This document shows positions 1-7,609 of a stretch of 30,580 nt of DNA, in pieces. Under the pieces are notes generated by a model. That model saw nothing but the letters and a program-made list of their open reading frames with translations. It did not search any database and had not been told where the DNA came from. The translations under genes were made by a program, and so were the position numbers. The stretch covers positions 1 to 30,580 of the forward strand of contig DBFBGQ010000095.1 in assembly GCA_048201975.1 (NCBI GenBank). Direction: 5' to 3'. How positions within the stretch are numbered: position 1 is the first letter of the stretch; every line of letters starts with the position of its first letter. Source of the stretch: Egerieenecus sp048201975 (GTDB taxonomy: Bacteria; Bacillota; Clostridia; Christensenellales; Aristaeellaceae).

Positions 1-453
1 GGCCGTGGCCGTCGCCTCGGGCGCTGCCGGCATCTCGGGCGCGGCCGTGGCCGTCGCCGCGGGCGCTGCCGGCATCTCGGGCGCGGCTGTGGCCGTCGCT
101 TCGGGCGCTGCCGGTACCTCGGGCGCAGCTGTGGCCGTCGCTTCGGGCGCTGCCGACATCTCAGGCGCAGCTGTGACCGCCGCCTCGGGCGCGGCTGTGG
201 CCGTCGCTTCGGGCGCTGCGGTTTCCTGAGGCGCTGCCGTGGCTTCGGAGTTGACCGCTGCCGGAACCGCCGTTGGATCAGGCGCCGCTGCTTCCGCAGG
301 TACCATCGTCACACTTGCCGATGCTTCCGGCAAGGTTGCCGCTTCTTCTGCCAAAATATCGCGGCTTGTATCATCAAAGGAGGGCAACGGGATCACGCCG
401 TTGCTCGCCAAAACCAATGTGAGCAGAAATGCTATGATGCGCTTTTTCTTCAT
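1..453 (-). CDS. Secreted Ala/Pro/Glu/Thr-rich repeat protein, 5' part only
   Basis: This minus-strand reading frame starts at ATG 451-453 and stays open for 151 codons to the window edge, so the C-terminus is missing. GGAGG lies 7 nt upstream of the start. The N-terminus is a typical signal peptide: MKKKR, then a hydrophobic run IIAFLLTLVLA. After about residue 65 the protein becomes low-complexity, with a 14-residue repeat of the form APEMPAAPEATATA. Such acidic Ala/Pro/Thr tracts usually act as flexible spacers or wall-spanning linkers between a signal peptide and a folded domain; that role is inferred. Plus-strand frames over the same DNA give Ala/Gly/Ser-rich shadows without a signal peptide or good ribosome site. 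Being exported is well supported; the function cannot be told without the missing part. Confidence 0.85.
   Translation of the reverse strand, partial: MKKKRIIAFLLTLVLASNGVIPLPSFDDTSRDILAEEAATLPEASASVTMVPAEAAAPDPTAVPAAVNSEATAAPQETAAPEATATAAPEAAVTAAPEMSAAPEATATAAPEVPAAPEATATAAPEMPAAPAATATAAPEMPAAPEATATA
5..220. repeat. 42-bp tandem repeat inside the secreted protein gene
   Basis: The element GTGGCCGTCG recurs, with small changes, at 5, 47, 89, 131 and 173, exactly 42 bp apart. A shortened 24-bp unit leads to another copy at 197 and then to degenerate sequence. Since 42 bp is 14 codons, copy-number change would keep the frame. The array probably continues to the left of the window. Differences between copies are mainly single substitutions. 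Confidence 0.9.
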
Positions 454-1007
454 GACGGAACCTCCCCATAAGTTTATTCCTATGCAGCAGTAAGTATCAT
501 CAGGCAACAATACATCTTACATCATTGCAGATCTATGTTTTGTCTTTCTGCCACCACCACGATCTATGACCCTACTACTGTTTTTTGCTGAAAAAAGTCG
601 TTTATTTTTGATAACCAATTACAATACGCGCTTACATGTATTATATGATATGCCTATAGTGATGTCAAGCAACATGCCTTTATTTGCCAATATGTTACCA
701 GTATAGTCAATGAATGACACGTACAAAAATTCGTCCGTACTTGCCCTGCGATGTCCGGTCATGCCTTGATTCTCCTTTCAGAATAACTATGTTTTTATAT
801 ACAGCACAACATGTCGATACGCAGAAATCATACCGTAACCCGTCTATCCATGTGTTTTCATTCACGTTGGGAAAATTTTTTCCTCCGCCCTTCCACTGGT
901 GGAGCATGCAAGCTATTTTATTTAAGCACATTCAGAGAAAGCCGTCTGTGACAAAATCACACACTACACGAATGCACGCACAAACGTCGCACGGTCCAAA
1001 AAAGCAT
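454..1007. other. Intergenic stretch with long 5' leader; no gene seen
   Basis: Apart from the promoter at 640-668 and the ribosome site just before 453, no convincing gene is visible. The part from 454 to 632 is transcribed as a leader of about 180 nt, long enough to carry a cis-regulatory RNA, but I cannot match it to a known riboswitch. Short open frames on both strands between 707 and 1000 lack ribosome sites and recognisable sequence. The stretch is visibly more AT-rich than the flanking genes. Confidence 0.6.
640..668 (-). promoter_or_regulatory. Consensus SigA promoter for the repeat-protein gene
   Basis: On the minus strand TTGACA (663-668) and TATAAT (640-645) are separated by exactly 17 bp. 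Transcription should begin near 632, which leaves a leader of about 180 nt before the start codon at 453. Confidence 0.85.
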
Positions 1008-1041
1008 AAAAAAACCGCAGAATGCGGAGAACATTCTGCGG
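1008..1041 (-). terminator. Rho-independent terminator of tRNA-Ser
   Basis: On the minus strand a 10-bp perfect stem (CCGCAGAATG paired with CATTCTGCGG, 1032-1041 with 1015-1024) has a 7-nt loop. It is followed by seven T (1008-1014). It lies 9 nt after the tRNA 3' end. Confidence 0.9.
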
Positions 1042-1050
1042 AATCATGTA

Positions 1051-1141
1051 TGGCGGAGAGTTAGGGATTTGAACCCTAGGTGGGGTATAAGCCCACACAC
1101 GATTTCCAGTCGTGCGCCTTAGACCACTCAGCCAACTCTCC
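1051..1141 (-). tRNA. tRNA-Ser, anticodon GGA
   Basis: Read on the minus strand, this is a 91-nt class II tRNA with an encoded CCA end (1051-1053). The acceptor stem pairs GGAGAGT with ACTCTCC. The anticodon stem CACGA/TCGTG encloses the loop CTGGAAA, giving anticodon GGA for UCC/UCU serine codons. A long variable arm (GTGGGCTTATACCCCAC) and a T-loop with GGTTCAAATCC complete the type. A promoter lies 5' and a terminator 3', so it is a single-gene transcription unit. Confidence 0.97.
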
Positions 1142-1170
1142 AAGTGTCCGCTCATCAAGCGGCAGGAATG

Positions 1171-1199
1171 ATCATAGCACACTTTGCGCCCATTGTCAA
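1171..1199 (-). promoter_or_regulatory. SigA promoter of tRNA-Ser
   Basis: On the minus strand TTGACA (1194-1199), 17 bp, then TATGAT (1171-1176). The predicted start near 1164 gives a 5' leader of about 23 nt before the mature tRNA. Confidence 0.85.
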
Positions 1200-1226
1200 T
1201 ACAAAAATGGGCAGTTCCTGGAAAAA

Positions 1227-1376
1227 CTAGGGACGTTTCGTCATGCGGCAGCCCCCAGCATAGGGGCAGGCGGAGCAGGAACCGCAACGGCCCTTGTGGC
1301 GAAGCATGCGCGACGCAAGATATGCCGCGTAGCCCAGCACCAGCACAGCCAACAGCACGGTCAGCGGCAAATTCAA
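1227..1376 (-). CDS. FeoB-associated Cys-rich membrane protein
   Basis: A 49-residue protein with one N-terminal membrane segment (PLTVLLAVLVLGYAAYL) and a cytosolic tail rich in basic residues with the cysteine cluster CGSCSACPYAGGC. This is the pattern of the small Cys-rich proteins that follow feoB in many Bacillota. Their exact role in Fe(II) uptake is not settled; the Cys cluster suggests metal binding. I chose TTG (1374-1376) as start because it overlaps the feoB stop as TTGA, the usual coupling arrangement, and gives an N-terminus that begins just before the membrane segment. A longer frame beginning at 1469 lies inside feoB and is unlikely to be used. Confidence 0.8.
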   Translation of the reverse strand: MNLPLTVLLAVLVLGYAAYLASRMLRHKGRCGSCSACPYAGGCRMTKRP

Positions 1377-3481
1377 ATGCCCACCCCCAGCAAGCGTCCC
1401 ACCTGAAACACCAGCATAGAAACCAGCCATGCCAGCGCCGTCTGACCAAGGGCGGCGCAAATGGCCCATTTCCGGCTTTCCAATTCACGGCGCATGGCCG
1501 CAAAGGCCGCCACGCAAGGCATATACAACAGCACGAAGGTCAGGAAGGCCATGGCGGAAAGCGTGGACGGGAAAACGCTGCGCAGCGCCGTCAGCATGGC
1601 CGTGCTCTGCAGGTCCACCCCGGAAAGCACCGCAAGGGTGCTGACCACGCTTTCCTTGGCCATCAGTCCCGTTACCACAGCCGTGGCCGCCTCCACGTTG
1701 CCAAAGCCGCAGGGCGTAAAAACGGGCGCAATCCATCCCGCCAGGGTACCGAGCATGCTCTCCTGCATCACACTGGTTTCGGTGAAGCGGAAGGTAAAGC
1801 TCTGCAGGAACCACACCACCACCGTCGCCAAAAAGATCACCGTGAACGCGCGCTGGATGAAGTCCTTCGCCTTGTCCCACATCTGGCGCAGCACGTTGCG
1901 GGGCGTGGGCAGGCGATAACTGGGCAACTCCATAATGAAGGGCGCTGCATCCCCGTGGAACAGCGTGCGTTTGAAAACCAGACCGGCCACAATGGACAGC
2001 AATATGCCGCCAACGTAGAGCACGGACATCACCAGCACCTGATTGCCCTGGAAGAACGCCTGGGCAAACAGCGCATACACCGGCACCTTGGCTCCGCAGG
2101 ACATGAACGGCGTCATCAAAATGGTAAAGCGCCGGTCACGCTGGCTGCTCATGCTCCGGGCGGACATCACCGCGGGCACCGTGCAGCCAAAGCCCATGAT
2201 CATGGGAATGAAGCTGCGCCCGTTCAGGCCGATCTTGCGCAGGGGCTTATCCATCAAAAAGGCCGCCCGCGCCATGTATCCGCTGTCTTCCAGGATGGAA
2301 AGGCACATGAACAGGATTACGATGGTGGGCATGAAGCTCAGCACGCTGCCCACGCCCGTGAGCACGCCTTTCACCACCAGCGCATGCACCCACGGCGCCA
2401 CCTGGCTTGCCTCCAGCCACTGATCAATGGCGTTTATGCCCGCATCCACCAGGCTGGAGAACCCATTCGCCACCCAGCTTCCCAGCGGCCCGAAGGTAAT
2501 CCAGAACACCAGCAGCATGGCGCACAGGAACACCGGTATGGCCAGCACCGGATGCGTCAGCACGCGGTCCACGCGGTCCGAGAGAGAGATCTCGTCCTCC
2601 GGGCTGCGCTTGCGGATCACCGCTTTGGCCAGCAGCTTTTCGATGTAGGTATAGCGCACATCCGCCATGACCGCCGCGCGCTCCATGCCCACGGTCTTCT
2701 CCATGTCGGTCAGAATCTCTTCAATAATATGCAGATCCTCCGGCGACAGGCCCAGCATCTCCTGCATGGGCTCGTCCCCCTCCAAGATCTTCGTGGCGGC
2801 GTAGCGGGCGCCAACGCCGCACTTGGTCGCCTTCGGTTCCACCAGGTGCTGAATGGCGTGCAGCGCAGTATGGGCCGGGCCCTCGCACACATCCAGCGGC
2901 GGCAGCGGCTGACCCTTCTCTGCGCATTCCATGCTCCGACGCACCAGTTCGTCGATGCCCTCGCCCTTCCGGGCGCAGATGGCAATCACCGGCACGCCCA
3001 GTTCCTTTTCCAGCACCTCCAGCTTGATCACGTCCCCGTGCGCGCGCACCTCGTCCATCATGTTCAGGGCCACCACCATGGGCGTGCCCAGCTGGCGCAG
3101 CTGCAGCGTCAGGTACAGGTTGCGCTCCAGGTTGGTGGCATCCACAATGTTGATGACCACGTCCGGCTTATCCAGTGTGATGAAGTTGCGCGTCACCACC
3201 TCCTCCATGGAGAAGGGGCTCAAGGAATAAATTCCAGGAAGATCGACGATTTTCACGTCGCTGTTGTCCGCCTGGGCCAGCGCCTTTTTCCCCTTGAACA
3301 GCGGCGCGCCAAAGTGGGCGGAACCCCCATGGTGATGGTGCATCAGCACGCCTGTCTTCTGCTCCACCGTGACTCCCGGCCAGTTGCCCACATGCTGGTT
3401 GGAACCGGTCAATACGTTAAAGAGCGTTGTTTTGCCGCTGTTCTGATTTCCCGCCAGGGCAAAGGTATATTGCTTCGTCAT
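1373..3481 (-). CDS. feoB: Ferrous iron transporter FeoB
   Basis: This 702-residue inner-membrane Fe(II) transporter couples an N-terminal G domain to a polytopic membrane region. The G motifs are visible: P-loop GNQNSGKT (11-18), GVTVE with the switch Thr (36-40), DLPG (80-83) and NMMD (140-143). The membrane part carries the Cys gate motifs GFGCTVP and FTPCGFGN. Between switch I and DLPG sits a His-rich insertion beginning HHHHGG (from residue 48), about 20-25 residues longer than I expect for the family. The start ATG overlaps the feoA stop as ATGA. The protein acts with FeoA and the small Cys-rich protein encoded next. The large plus-strand open frame across this region is an antisense shadow. 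Confidence 0.97.
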   Translation of the reverse strand: MTKQYTFALAGNQNSGKTTLFNVLTGSNQHVGNWPGVTVEQKTGVLMHHHHGGSAHFGAPLFKGKKALAQADNSDVKIVDLPGIYSLSPFSMEEVVTRNFITLDKPDVVINIVDATNLERNLYLTLQLRQLGTPMVVALNMMDEVRAHGDVIKLEVLEKELGVPVIAICARKGEGIDELVRRSMECAEKGQPLPPLDVCEGPAHTALHAIQHLVEPKATKCGVGARYAATKILEGDEPMQEMLGLSPEDLHIIEEILTDMEKTVGMERAAVMADVRYTYIEKLLAKAVIRKRSPEDEISLSDRVDRVLTHPVLAIPVFLCAMLLVFWITFGPLGSWVANGFSSLVDAGINAIDQWLEASQVAPWVHALVVKGVLTGVGSVLSFMPTIVILFMCLSILEDSGYMARAAFLMDKPLRKIGLNGRSFIPMIMGFGCTVPAVMSARSMSSQRDRRFTILMTPFMSCGAKVPVYALFAQAFFQGNQVLVMSVLYVGGILLSIVAGLVFKRTLFHGDAAPFIMELPSYRLPTPRNVLRQMWDKAKDFIQRAFTVIFLATVVVWFLQSFTFRFTETSVMQESMLGTLAGWIAPVFTPCGFGNVEAATAVVTGLMAKESVVSTLAVLSGVDLQSTAMLTALRSVFPSTLSAMAFLTFVLLYMPCVAAFAAMRRELESRKWAICAALGQTALAWLVSMLVFQVGRLLGVGI

Positions 3482-3753
3482 ACTTTCTGCGCCTCCGCAT
3501 GCTGTCGAAGCGTAATTTTGGCAGCATCCTCCTTGCGCAGCGTCAGGGCATAACCGCGCAAATGGATTTCCAACGGGTCACCCATGGGCGCCGTTTTTTG
3601 CAGCGTCACCTTTACCCCCGGCGTAATGCCCATGTCCAGCAAATGCCGGTGCAGCGCGCCTTCGCCGCCGACAGCCTCCACAATGCCCCACTCGCCGGGC
3701 TGCAGGTCGGCCATCGTCGCCCGGCTCGCCTGCTTTTGTGCTTTTTCCACCAC
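3478..3753 (-). CDS. feoA: Ferrous iron transport protein FeoA
   Basis: A 91-residue SH3-like FeoA protein. The typical core is present: a Leu-x-Pro-Gly-Glu turn (DLQPGEWG), then HRHLLDMGITPGVKV and the closing GDPLEIHLRGYALTLRKEDA. FeoA is a small cytosolic partner that modulates the FeoB G domain. The first 13 residues (MVEKAQKQASRAT) are slightly longer than the family minimum, so the Met at position 14 is a possible alternative start. Its stop codon overlaps the feoB start by 4 nt, which indicates translational coupling. A promoter sits immediately upstream at 3796-3824. Confidence 0.95.
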   Translation of the reverse strand: MVEKAQKQASRATMADLQPGEWGIVEAVGGEGALHRHLLDMGITPGVKVTLQKTAPMGDPLEIHLRGYALTLRKEDAAKITLRQHAEAQKV

Positions 3754-3795
3754 AGCTCATCCTTTCACCGCAATATGCATCCACAAAGCGAGTTA

Positions 3796-3824
3796 AAGAT
3801 AGCATGTACGCTTTCACTTGTCAA
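3796..3824 (-). promoter_or_regulatory. SigA promoter of the feoAB operon
   Basis: On the minus strand TTGACA (3819-3824), 17 bp, then TATCTT (3796-3801). The -35 lies within the last codons of the spoIVFB-like gene, so feoAB has its own promoter despite the close spacing. I see no clear Fur or DtxR box; iron control is expected from the family but not shown here. Confidence 0.75.
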
Positions 3825-4743
3825 CGTGCTGATTTGGCCGGGGGTCCAACCATTCCGGCGCATGCGCCAGCAGCGATGCGCAGGTGGCGTCCGGGCGCTG
3901 CAGGTACGCGCGTTGCAGGGCGTCCTCGTCCAGCCAGCCCAGCACGCGCAGCGTGCCGCTCTCCAGAACCGCCAGGCAGGTATACCGGCCCTGGCGCAGA
4001 TGCGGCAGCAGCCGCCGCAGGGGTTGATTGCCCAGCGCAACCAGGATCTCCCCCCGCATCAGTCCCCTGGTTTCCAATCGGTTGCGGCGGTCCAGGAACT
4101 GCCGCAGCGCCGCCATGGCTTCCGTGGCGGTGCCTGCCTGCGCCGCGTACAGCAGAAAGCATCCCGCCGCAGCAAGGGAGAAGTTCATGCTTCCCAGCCG
4201 CGCGGCGCTGAACGCGGCCAGGCCAATCAATCCAAGCCCCGCCGCCGTGCCCAGGACGCGAAGCGCCTTGGTCTGCGCCGCCAGGTCCAACCGCAGCGAC
4301 AGCACCAGCGCCAGTAGCCTCCCCCCATCCAGGGGAAGCGCCGGCAGCAGGTTCAGCGCCAGCAGGGCCAGGTTGCCAAAGAACAGGCGCGCGCCAAGAA
4401 AAGCGGGCAGCAGCCCCCAGCGCGTGCCGTACCATCCCAGCAGCATCAGCGCCGCGGAGGCCGCCGGACCTGCCAGCAGCACCGCAGCCCGGCGCAGCGG
4501 CGGGAGACGTTCTTCCTCCTCCAGACGAAGCAGCAGGCCCAATGGCGTTACCTCCGCCTGACGGGGCGGCGCATGAAACAGCGCAGCGACCGCCCCGTGC
4601 GCCGCCTCATGCACCGCGATGGACGCCAAGCCCACCGCCAGCAGCGCGCCCTGCCCCTGCAGCAGCATATACGCCCAGCACAGCAGCGTCGCGCCCTGGA
4701 GCCACAGCTCCGTCTCACCGATTTTCCCTATACGCCAACGCAT
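3814..4743 (-). CDS. spoIVFB: Site-2 (M50) intramembrane metalloprotease, SpoIVFB-like
   Basis: This 309-residue polytopic membrane protein has the zinc site HEAAH (45-49) and the second conserved motif NLLPALPLDGG (131-141) containing the third metal ligand Asp139. The C-terminal third (about 225-309) is soluble and resembles the CBS-like domain found in SpoIVFB. In Bacillus, SpoIVFB cleaves pro-sigma-K inside the forespore-surrounding membrane. The gene follows a SpoIVFA-like gene by 3 bp, the same order as in the B. subtilis spoIVF operon, which supports the assignment. The substrate here is inferred. ATG 4741-4743 is preceded by GGGAG. Confidence 0.85.
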   Translation of the reverse strand: MRWRIGKIGETELWLQGATLLCWAYMLLQGQGALLAVGLASIAVHEAAHGAVAALFHAPPRQAEVTPLGLLLRLEEEERLPPLRRAAVLLAGPAASAALMLLGWYGTRWGLLPAFLGARLFFGNLALLALNLLPALPLDGGRLLALVLSLRLDLAAQTKALRVLGTAAGLGLIGLAAFSAARLGSMNFSLAAAGCFLLYAAQAGTATEAMAALRQFLDRRNRLETRGLMRGEILVALGNQPLRRLLPHLRQGRYTCLAVLESGTLRVLGWLDEDALQRAYLQRPDATCASLLAHAPEWLDPRPNQHVDK

Positions 4744-4746
4744 GCT

Positions 4747-5421
4747 CTACTCCCGCATCCAGTCGGTGGGATTCACGCTATATCCATCCTGGCGCACCTC
4801 CAGGGTAACGGCAGCCTCCGGCAGGCGCACGCCCAGCAGCTGCCCTTCGTTGACCCAATCCCCCGTGGAAACCAGGCTTTCCGCCAGATTCCCATAACAG
4901 CACTCCAGCCCGTCGGAGCGGCGCACGCGCACCAGCAGCTCTTCCCCATCGGCATGGTACACCCCCATGACTTCGCCCTCCGTGGCGCTTTTTACGGCGG
5001 TATCCACGCTCTCATAGGCCAGGTAAGGCTCCGCCTCGCTCCACGCATGGACGACCTCGCCCCCCGCGACAATCTGCGCCAAGCTCTCCACCTGCGTTTC
5101 GCCAAACACCAGCGTCGCCTCCGGGAAAAGGCTGCTGACAAAGGTCAGCTTCCCCAGCTGGTCGTCCAGCAGGGTATCCCCGGTGGCCGCGGTGAGCACA
5201 GCGTCCGTCCACTGGGCGTCCGTCCATTCCCCGGAGCGCACCGCCACCGCGCACAGCACCAGTGCAGCCGCAACGCCCATGTTTTTCAGCAACTCTTCGC
5301 CCCAGTGCCGCTTTTTCCGGTTGCGCCACTGAATCTGCGGCGTGCTTGTAACCGGAGGGTCCTCCCGGAGCGTCCGGACAATGGGCTTCATTTCTCCCAC
5401 CTGCGTCCGCTGCTTTTCCAT
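4747..5421 (-). CDS. spoIVFA: SpoIVFA-like membrane protein with degenerate LytM/M23 domain
   Basis: A 224-residue protein: a charged cytosolic N-terminus, one membrane segment (about 47-62, MGVAAALVLCAVAV) and an extracytoplasmic C-terminal LytM-like domain (about 150-224). In active M23 peptidases the end of this domain carries an HxH zinc motif. Here the equivalent strand reads VTLEVRQ and the YAHL-type strand reads YGNL, so it should be catalytically dead, as in SpoIVFA. SpoIVFA anchors and restrains SpoIVFB until it is cleaved. The adjacent downstream M50 gene makes this the likely role. I prefer ATG 5419-5421, with GAGGTGGAG just upstream, over an in-frame GTG at 5430. Confidence 0.75.
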   Translation of the reverse strand: MEKQRTQVGEMKPIVRTLREDPPVTSTPQIQWRNRKKRHWGEELLKNMGVAAALVLCAVAVRSGEWTDAQWTDAVLTAATGDTLLDDQLGKLTFVSSLFPEATLVFGETQVESLAQIVAGGEVVHAWSEAEPYLAYESVDTAVKSATEGEVMGVYHADGEELLVRVRRSDGLECCYGNLAESLVSTGDWVNEGQLLGVRLPEAAVTLEVRQDGYSVNPTDWMRE

Positions 5422-5513
5422 GGTCTCCACCTCGCTTCCGTCCCAGCCTATGCGTTGCTTCTCCAGGAAAGAACGCCGCCCCTACAATCGGCGTGGAGGG
5501 TCTGCCTCCGCCA

Positions 5514-5542
5514 TTGACAAGGCCTGCGCACCGTATTATAAT
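5514..5542 (+). promoter_or_regulatory. Consensus SigA promoter for the exported protein gene
   Basis: TTGACA (5514-5519), 17 bp, TATAAT (5537-5542). Both hexamers are perfect. The start near 5550 gives a leader of about 65 nt. Confidence 0.85.
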
Positions 5543-5612
5543 AAAGTCATCTACAACATGGTTGCACTTCCAACACAAACGACCCGTCAAAAATCGCAGG
5601 AGGTTTTCCAAA

Positions 5613-7238
5613 ATGAAAAAACTGGTGGCATTGATGCTTTCTCTGTGCCTGCTCATCGGCTGCGTGCCGGCCTACGCAGAAGCGTTCTTCCCCACAACCA
5701 TGGAGGATGTCCATGCGCCTGCGCAGCCAAAGGTCCCGGCATACACGCTTGAAATAGTGGGCGACCATTACGAATTGACCGTGGAAGGACTGAGCAGCGA
5801 GCAATGGGCGAGCGGTGAGATCAGCGGAAAGAACGCTGATGATCTTTGGAGTTTCATTTCATTCTCCTGGAATAATGATTATACCAAGCTGGAATCCTCC
5901 AGCGTGTTGGACGACGAATACACCATGCAGCAGCTGTTCATTGAGTACGGCGACCTGAACAGCAATGCCTACGCCAGCTTCGGCATTGACCTGGAAAACA
6001 ACAAGCAGAACCAAACGACGCTCATGATCCCGGATGAACAAGGCAACGAACGGTTATACAGCTGGTATGAACCGATGAACGAATTCAATTATTATTCGAC
6101 GATTGATGATCGCACCATCAGCATCACCTATGACCTGACTTCGGGAGAAATTGAGTATTACATGCTCAGCACCAGCGACGATATAGCGCTTTCCTACAAC
6201 AAATACGGCGCGTTGACCAGCGTAGAATTCTTCGACGAGGAACATTTCGCCGTCTATTACTGGGATCAATATAAACAGCAATGGGTTTCCGATGACGGGA
6301 TCCCTTCGGATGAGTTTGCTCCCTTTGTCGAGGAGAATTATCCCGCGCCCTACGCCGCCCCGTTCATTCTGCGCAGACCCGCGCAAAACCTGCAAGACGC
6401 CGACCTGGCGGCAGGGCTGCTCTATCCCATGGACGATGGAACTGCCTACTATGTGAGCGATACTGTAACCGGGTATTACGACCAGAACGGCGCGTTGATC
6501 AGCTACTTCTACAACAACATTGACGGCACGAAATATGTGGAATACAGCGCCGACGACCAGCTGATGACCGCAAGCATTTTCTTCCGTGACGGTTCCGCGT
6601 ACTTGTACGACGAAGCAATTGGCTGGTTCTATTCGGACGCCGATGGGAATGAAACACCCCTGGCAACTCCGCCCGAAGGCCTGATGGACGATATGCAGCC
6701 GCTTCTTGCGGAGACGGCCAAGAAAAAGGTGGAATACACCTGGTACGACCACAATACCGTGGGCGTGGCGGGCCTGTCCCTGCGGGATATGGGGCTCACC
6801 GACAAGTGGTACAACGTTGTTCCCGTGGACCTGACCCAGGATGGCGTGCAGACATTCAGCCTGGTAGCCAGCAACATGTACCACATCGGCAAGGCCACCG
6901 TGACCGTGTTGGATGGCCAGGTAACCGTGGATTATCAGCTTCATCCCGGCCAGGGCCATCTCAAGGATGAATGCGTGCAATGGTTTACCTCCCTGGAGGA
7001 CATCACCGCCGATTTCCTGAACGACCCCGCCAGCGAGCTGGCCTTTGGGCAGGCGGTGAGCATTGCAGATGACCTGGACGGCGCGGAGGTTGCGCTGCTG
7101 TTCATTTGCAACCATGTGACCTACCGTCAGCCCTACCACGGCGACGACGGCTATCTCAGCCGTTACTGGCCCAACCGCCAGCGGTGGATTGATTACCGCG
7201 CAGAGCTCACCGAACTCATGGAGCGCATGGCCAAGTAA
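5613..7238 (+). CDS. Large exported (possibly lipo-) protein of unknown function
   Basis: A 541-residue acidic, Tyr- and Asp-rich protein. The start ATG at 5613 has AGGAGG 9 nt upstream and opens a signal peptide MKKLVALMLSLCLLIGC. LIGC fits a lipobox, but PAYAEA a few residues later would also suit signal peptidase I, so membrane anchoring is uncertain. The middle (about 100-350) shows recurring short beta-type segments ending in Tyr-Tyr or Tyr-Trp, such as AVYYWDQYKQQW, AYYVSDTVTGYYDQNG and GWFYSDADGNE, suggesting a beta-repeat fold. The C-terminal part (about 390-541) is less repetitive. I do not recognise a family. It has its own consensus promoter and terminator and so is monocistronic. 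Confidence 0.85.
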   Translation: MKKLVALMLSLCLLIGCVPAYAEAFFPTTMEDVHAPAQPKVPAYTLEIVGDHYELTVEGLSSEQWASGEISGKNADDLWSFISFSWNNDYTKLESSSVLDDEYTMQQLFIEYGDLNSNAYASFGIDLENNKQNQTTLMIPDEQGNERLYSWYEPMNEFNYYSTIDDRTISITYDLTSGEIEYYMLSTSDDIALSYNKYGALTSVEFFDEEHFAVYYWDQYKQQWVSDDGIPSDEFAPFVEENYPAPYAAPFILRRPAQNLQDADLAAGLLYPMDDGTAYYVSDTVTGYYDQNGALISYFYNNIDGTKYVEYSADDQLMTASIFFRDGSAYLYDEAIGWFYSDADGNETPLATPPEGLMDDMQPLLAETAKKKVEYTWYDHNTVGVAGLSLRDMGLTDKWYNVVPVDLTQDGVQTFSLVASNMYHIGKATVTVLDGQVTVDYQLHPGQGHLKDECVQWFTSLEDITADFLNDPASELAFGQAVSIADDLDGAEVALLFICNHVTYRQPYHGDDGYLSRYWPNRQRWIDYRAELTELMERMAK

Positions 7239-7274
7239 CGCCCTGCTTTCCGAATCCTCACACCAAGCAGCTTG

Positions 7275-7308
7275 CGCCCTGCTCCCCTTGCCCGGGAGCA
7301 GGGCGTTT
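7275..7308 (+). terminator. Terminator after the exported protein gene
   Basis: A perfect 12-bp GC-rich stem (CGCCCTGCTCCC, 7275-7286, with 7294-7305) and a 7-nt loop, followed by only TTTAT. The short T-run makes it weaker than others in this window. Confidence 0.7.
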
Positions 7309-7461
7309 ATGATGCTTGCACGCGGAGAAATGCTATCTTTCTGCCGGGGCATGACCTGCGGCAAGGCGCGGGTTCAGCACATCCCGCTGCATTCCCGGGG
7401 CATTGCCTACACAGGCACACACCCCCTGAACGCTTTGGCTGTAACACGCCATGCAACACTG

Positions 7462-7498
7462 GAAAGGCCGTTGCGGAAGATAACTTTCTGCAACGGCC
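7462..7498 (-). terminator. Possible terminator of the first importer operon
   Basis: On the minus strand GGCCGTTGC (7490-7498) pairs with GCAACGGCC (7466-7474). The inner part can extend the stem. CCTTTCC follows, a poor T-tract. It lies about 110 bp after the solute-binding protein stop. The rest of 7239-7609 holds no gene that I can support. Confidence 0.5.
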
Positions 7499-7609
7499 CA
7501 GAATGATCACCTCAATGGTTGCTCCGCGTCTCAGCTAGGCAACGGAAGGTCCGCGCTCTCCTGACGTCGGCTTCCATCTTCAGGTATTCTTCCCGAGAAA
7601 GGGAAATCC

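Noticed and set aside
5..229. Plus-strand Ala/Gly/Ser repeat frame at the left edge
   Set aside because: The opposite strand carries a signal peptide, GGAGG site and perfect promoter; the plus frame is the complement of that repeat.
1..240. CRISPR array
   Set aside because: The 42-bp units are contiguous coding repeats with no unique spacers.
454..632. Cyclic-di-GMP or other known riboswitch in the leader of the repeat protein
   Set aside because: I could not line up the conserved core of any known riboswitch class.
1184..3553. 789-codon plus-strand open frame opposite feoB
   Set aside because: It is antisense to a clear feoB/feoA pair, is His/Gln/Arg-rich with no domain, and reflects GC-rich codon structure of the true strand.
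5422..5430. GTG start for the SpoIVFA-like gene at 5430
   Set aside because: ATG at 5421 has the better-placed GAGGTGGAG site.
6054..7364. 436-codon minus-strand open frame opposite the exported protein gene
   Set aside because: No ribosome site; the plus-strand gene has signal peptide, promoter and terminator.
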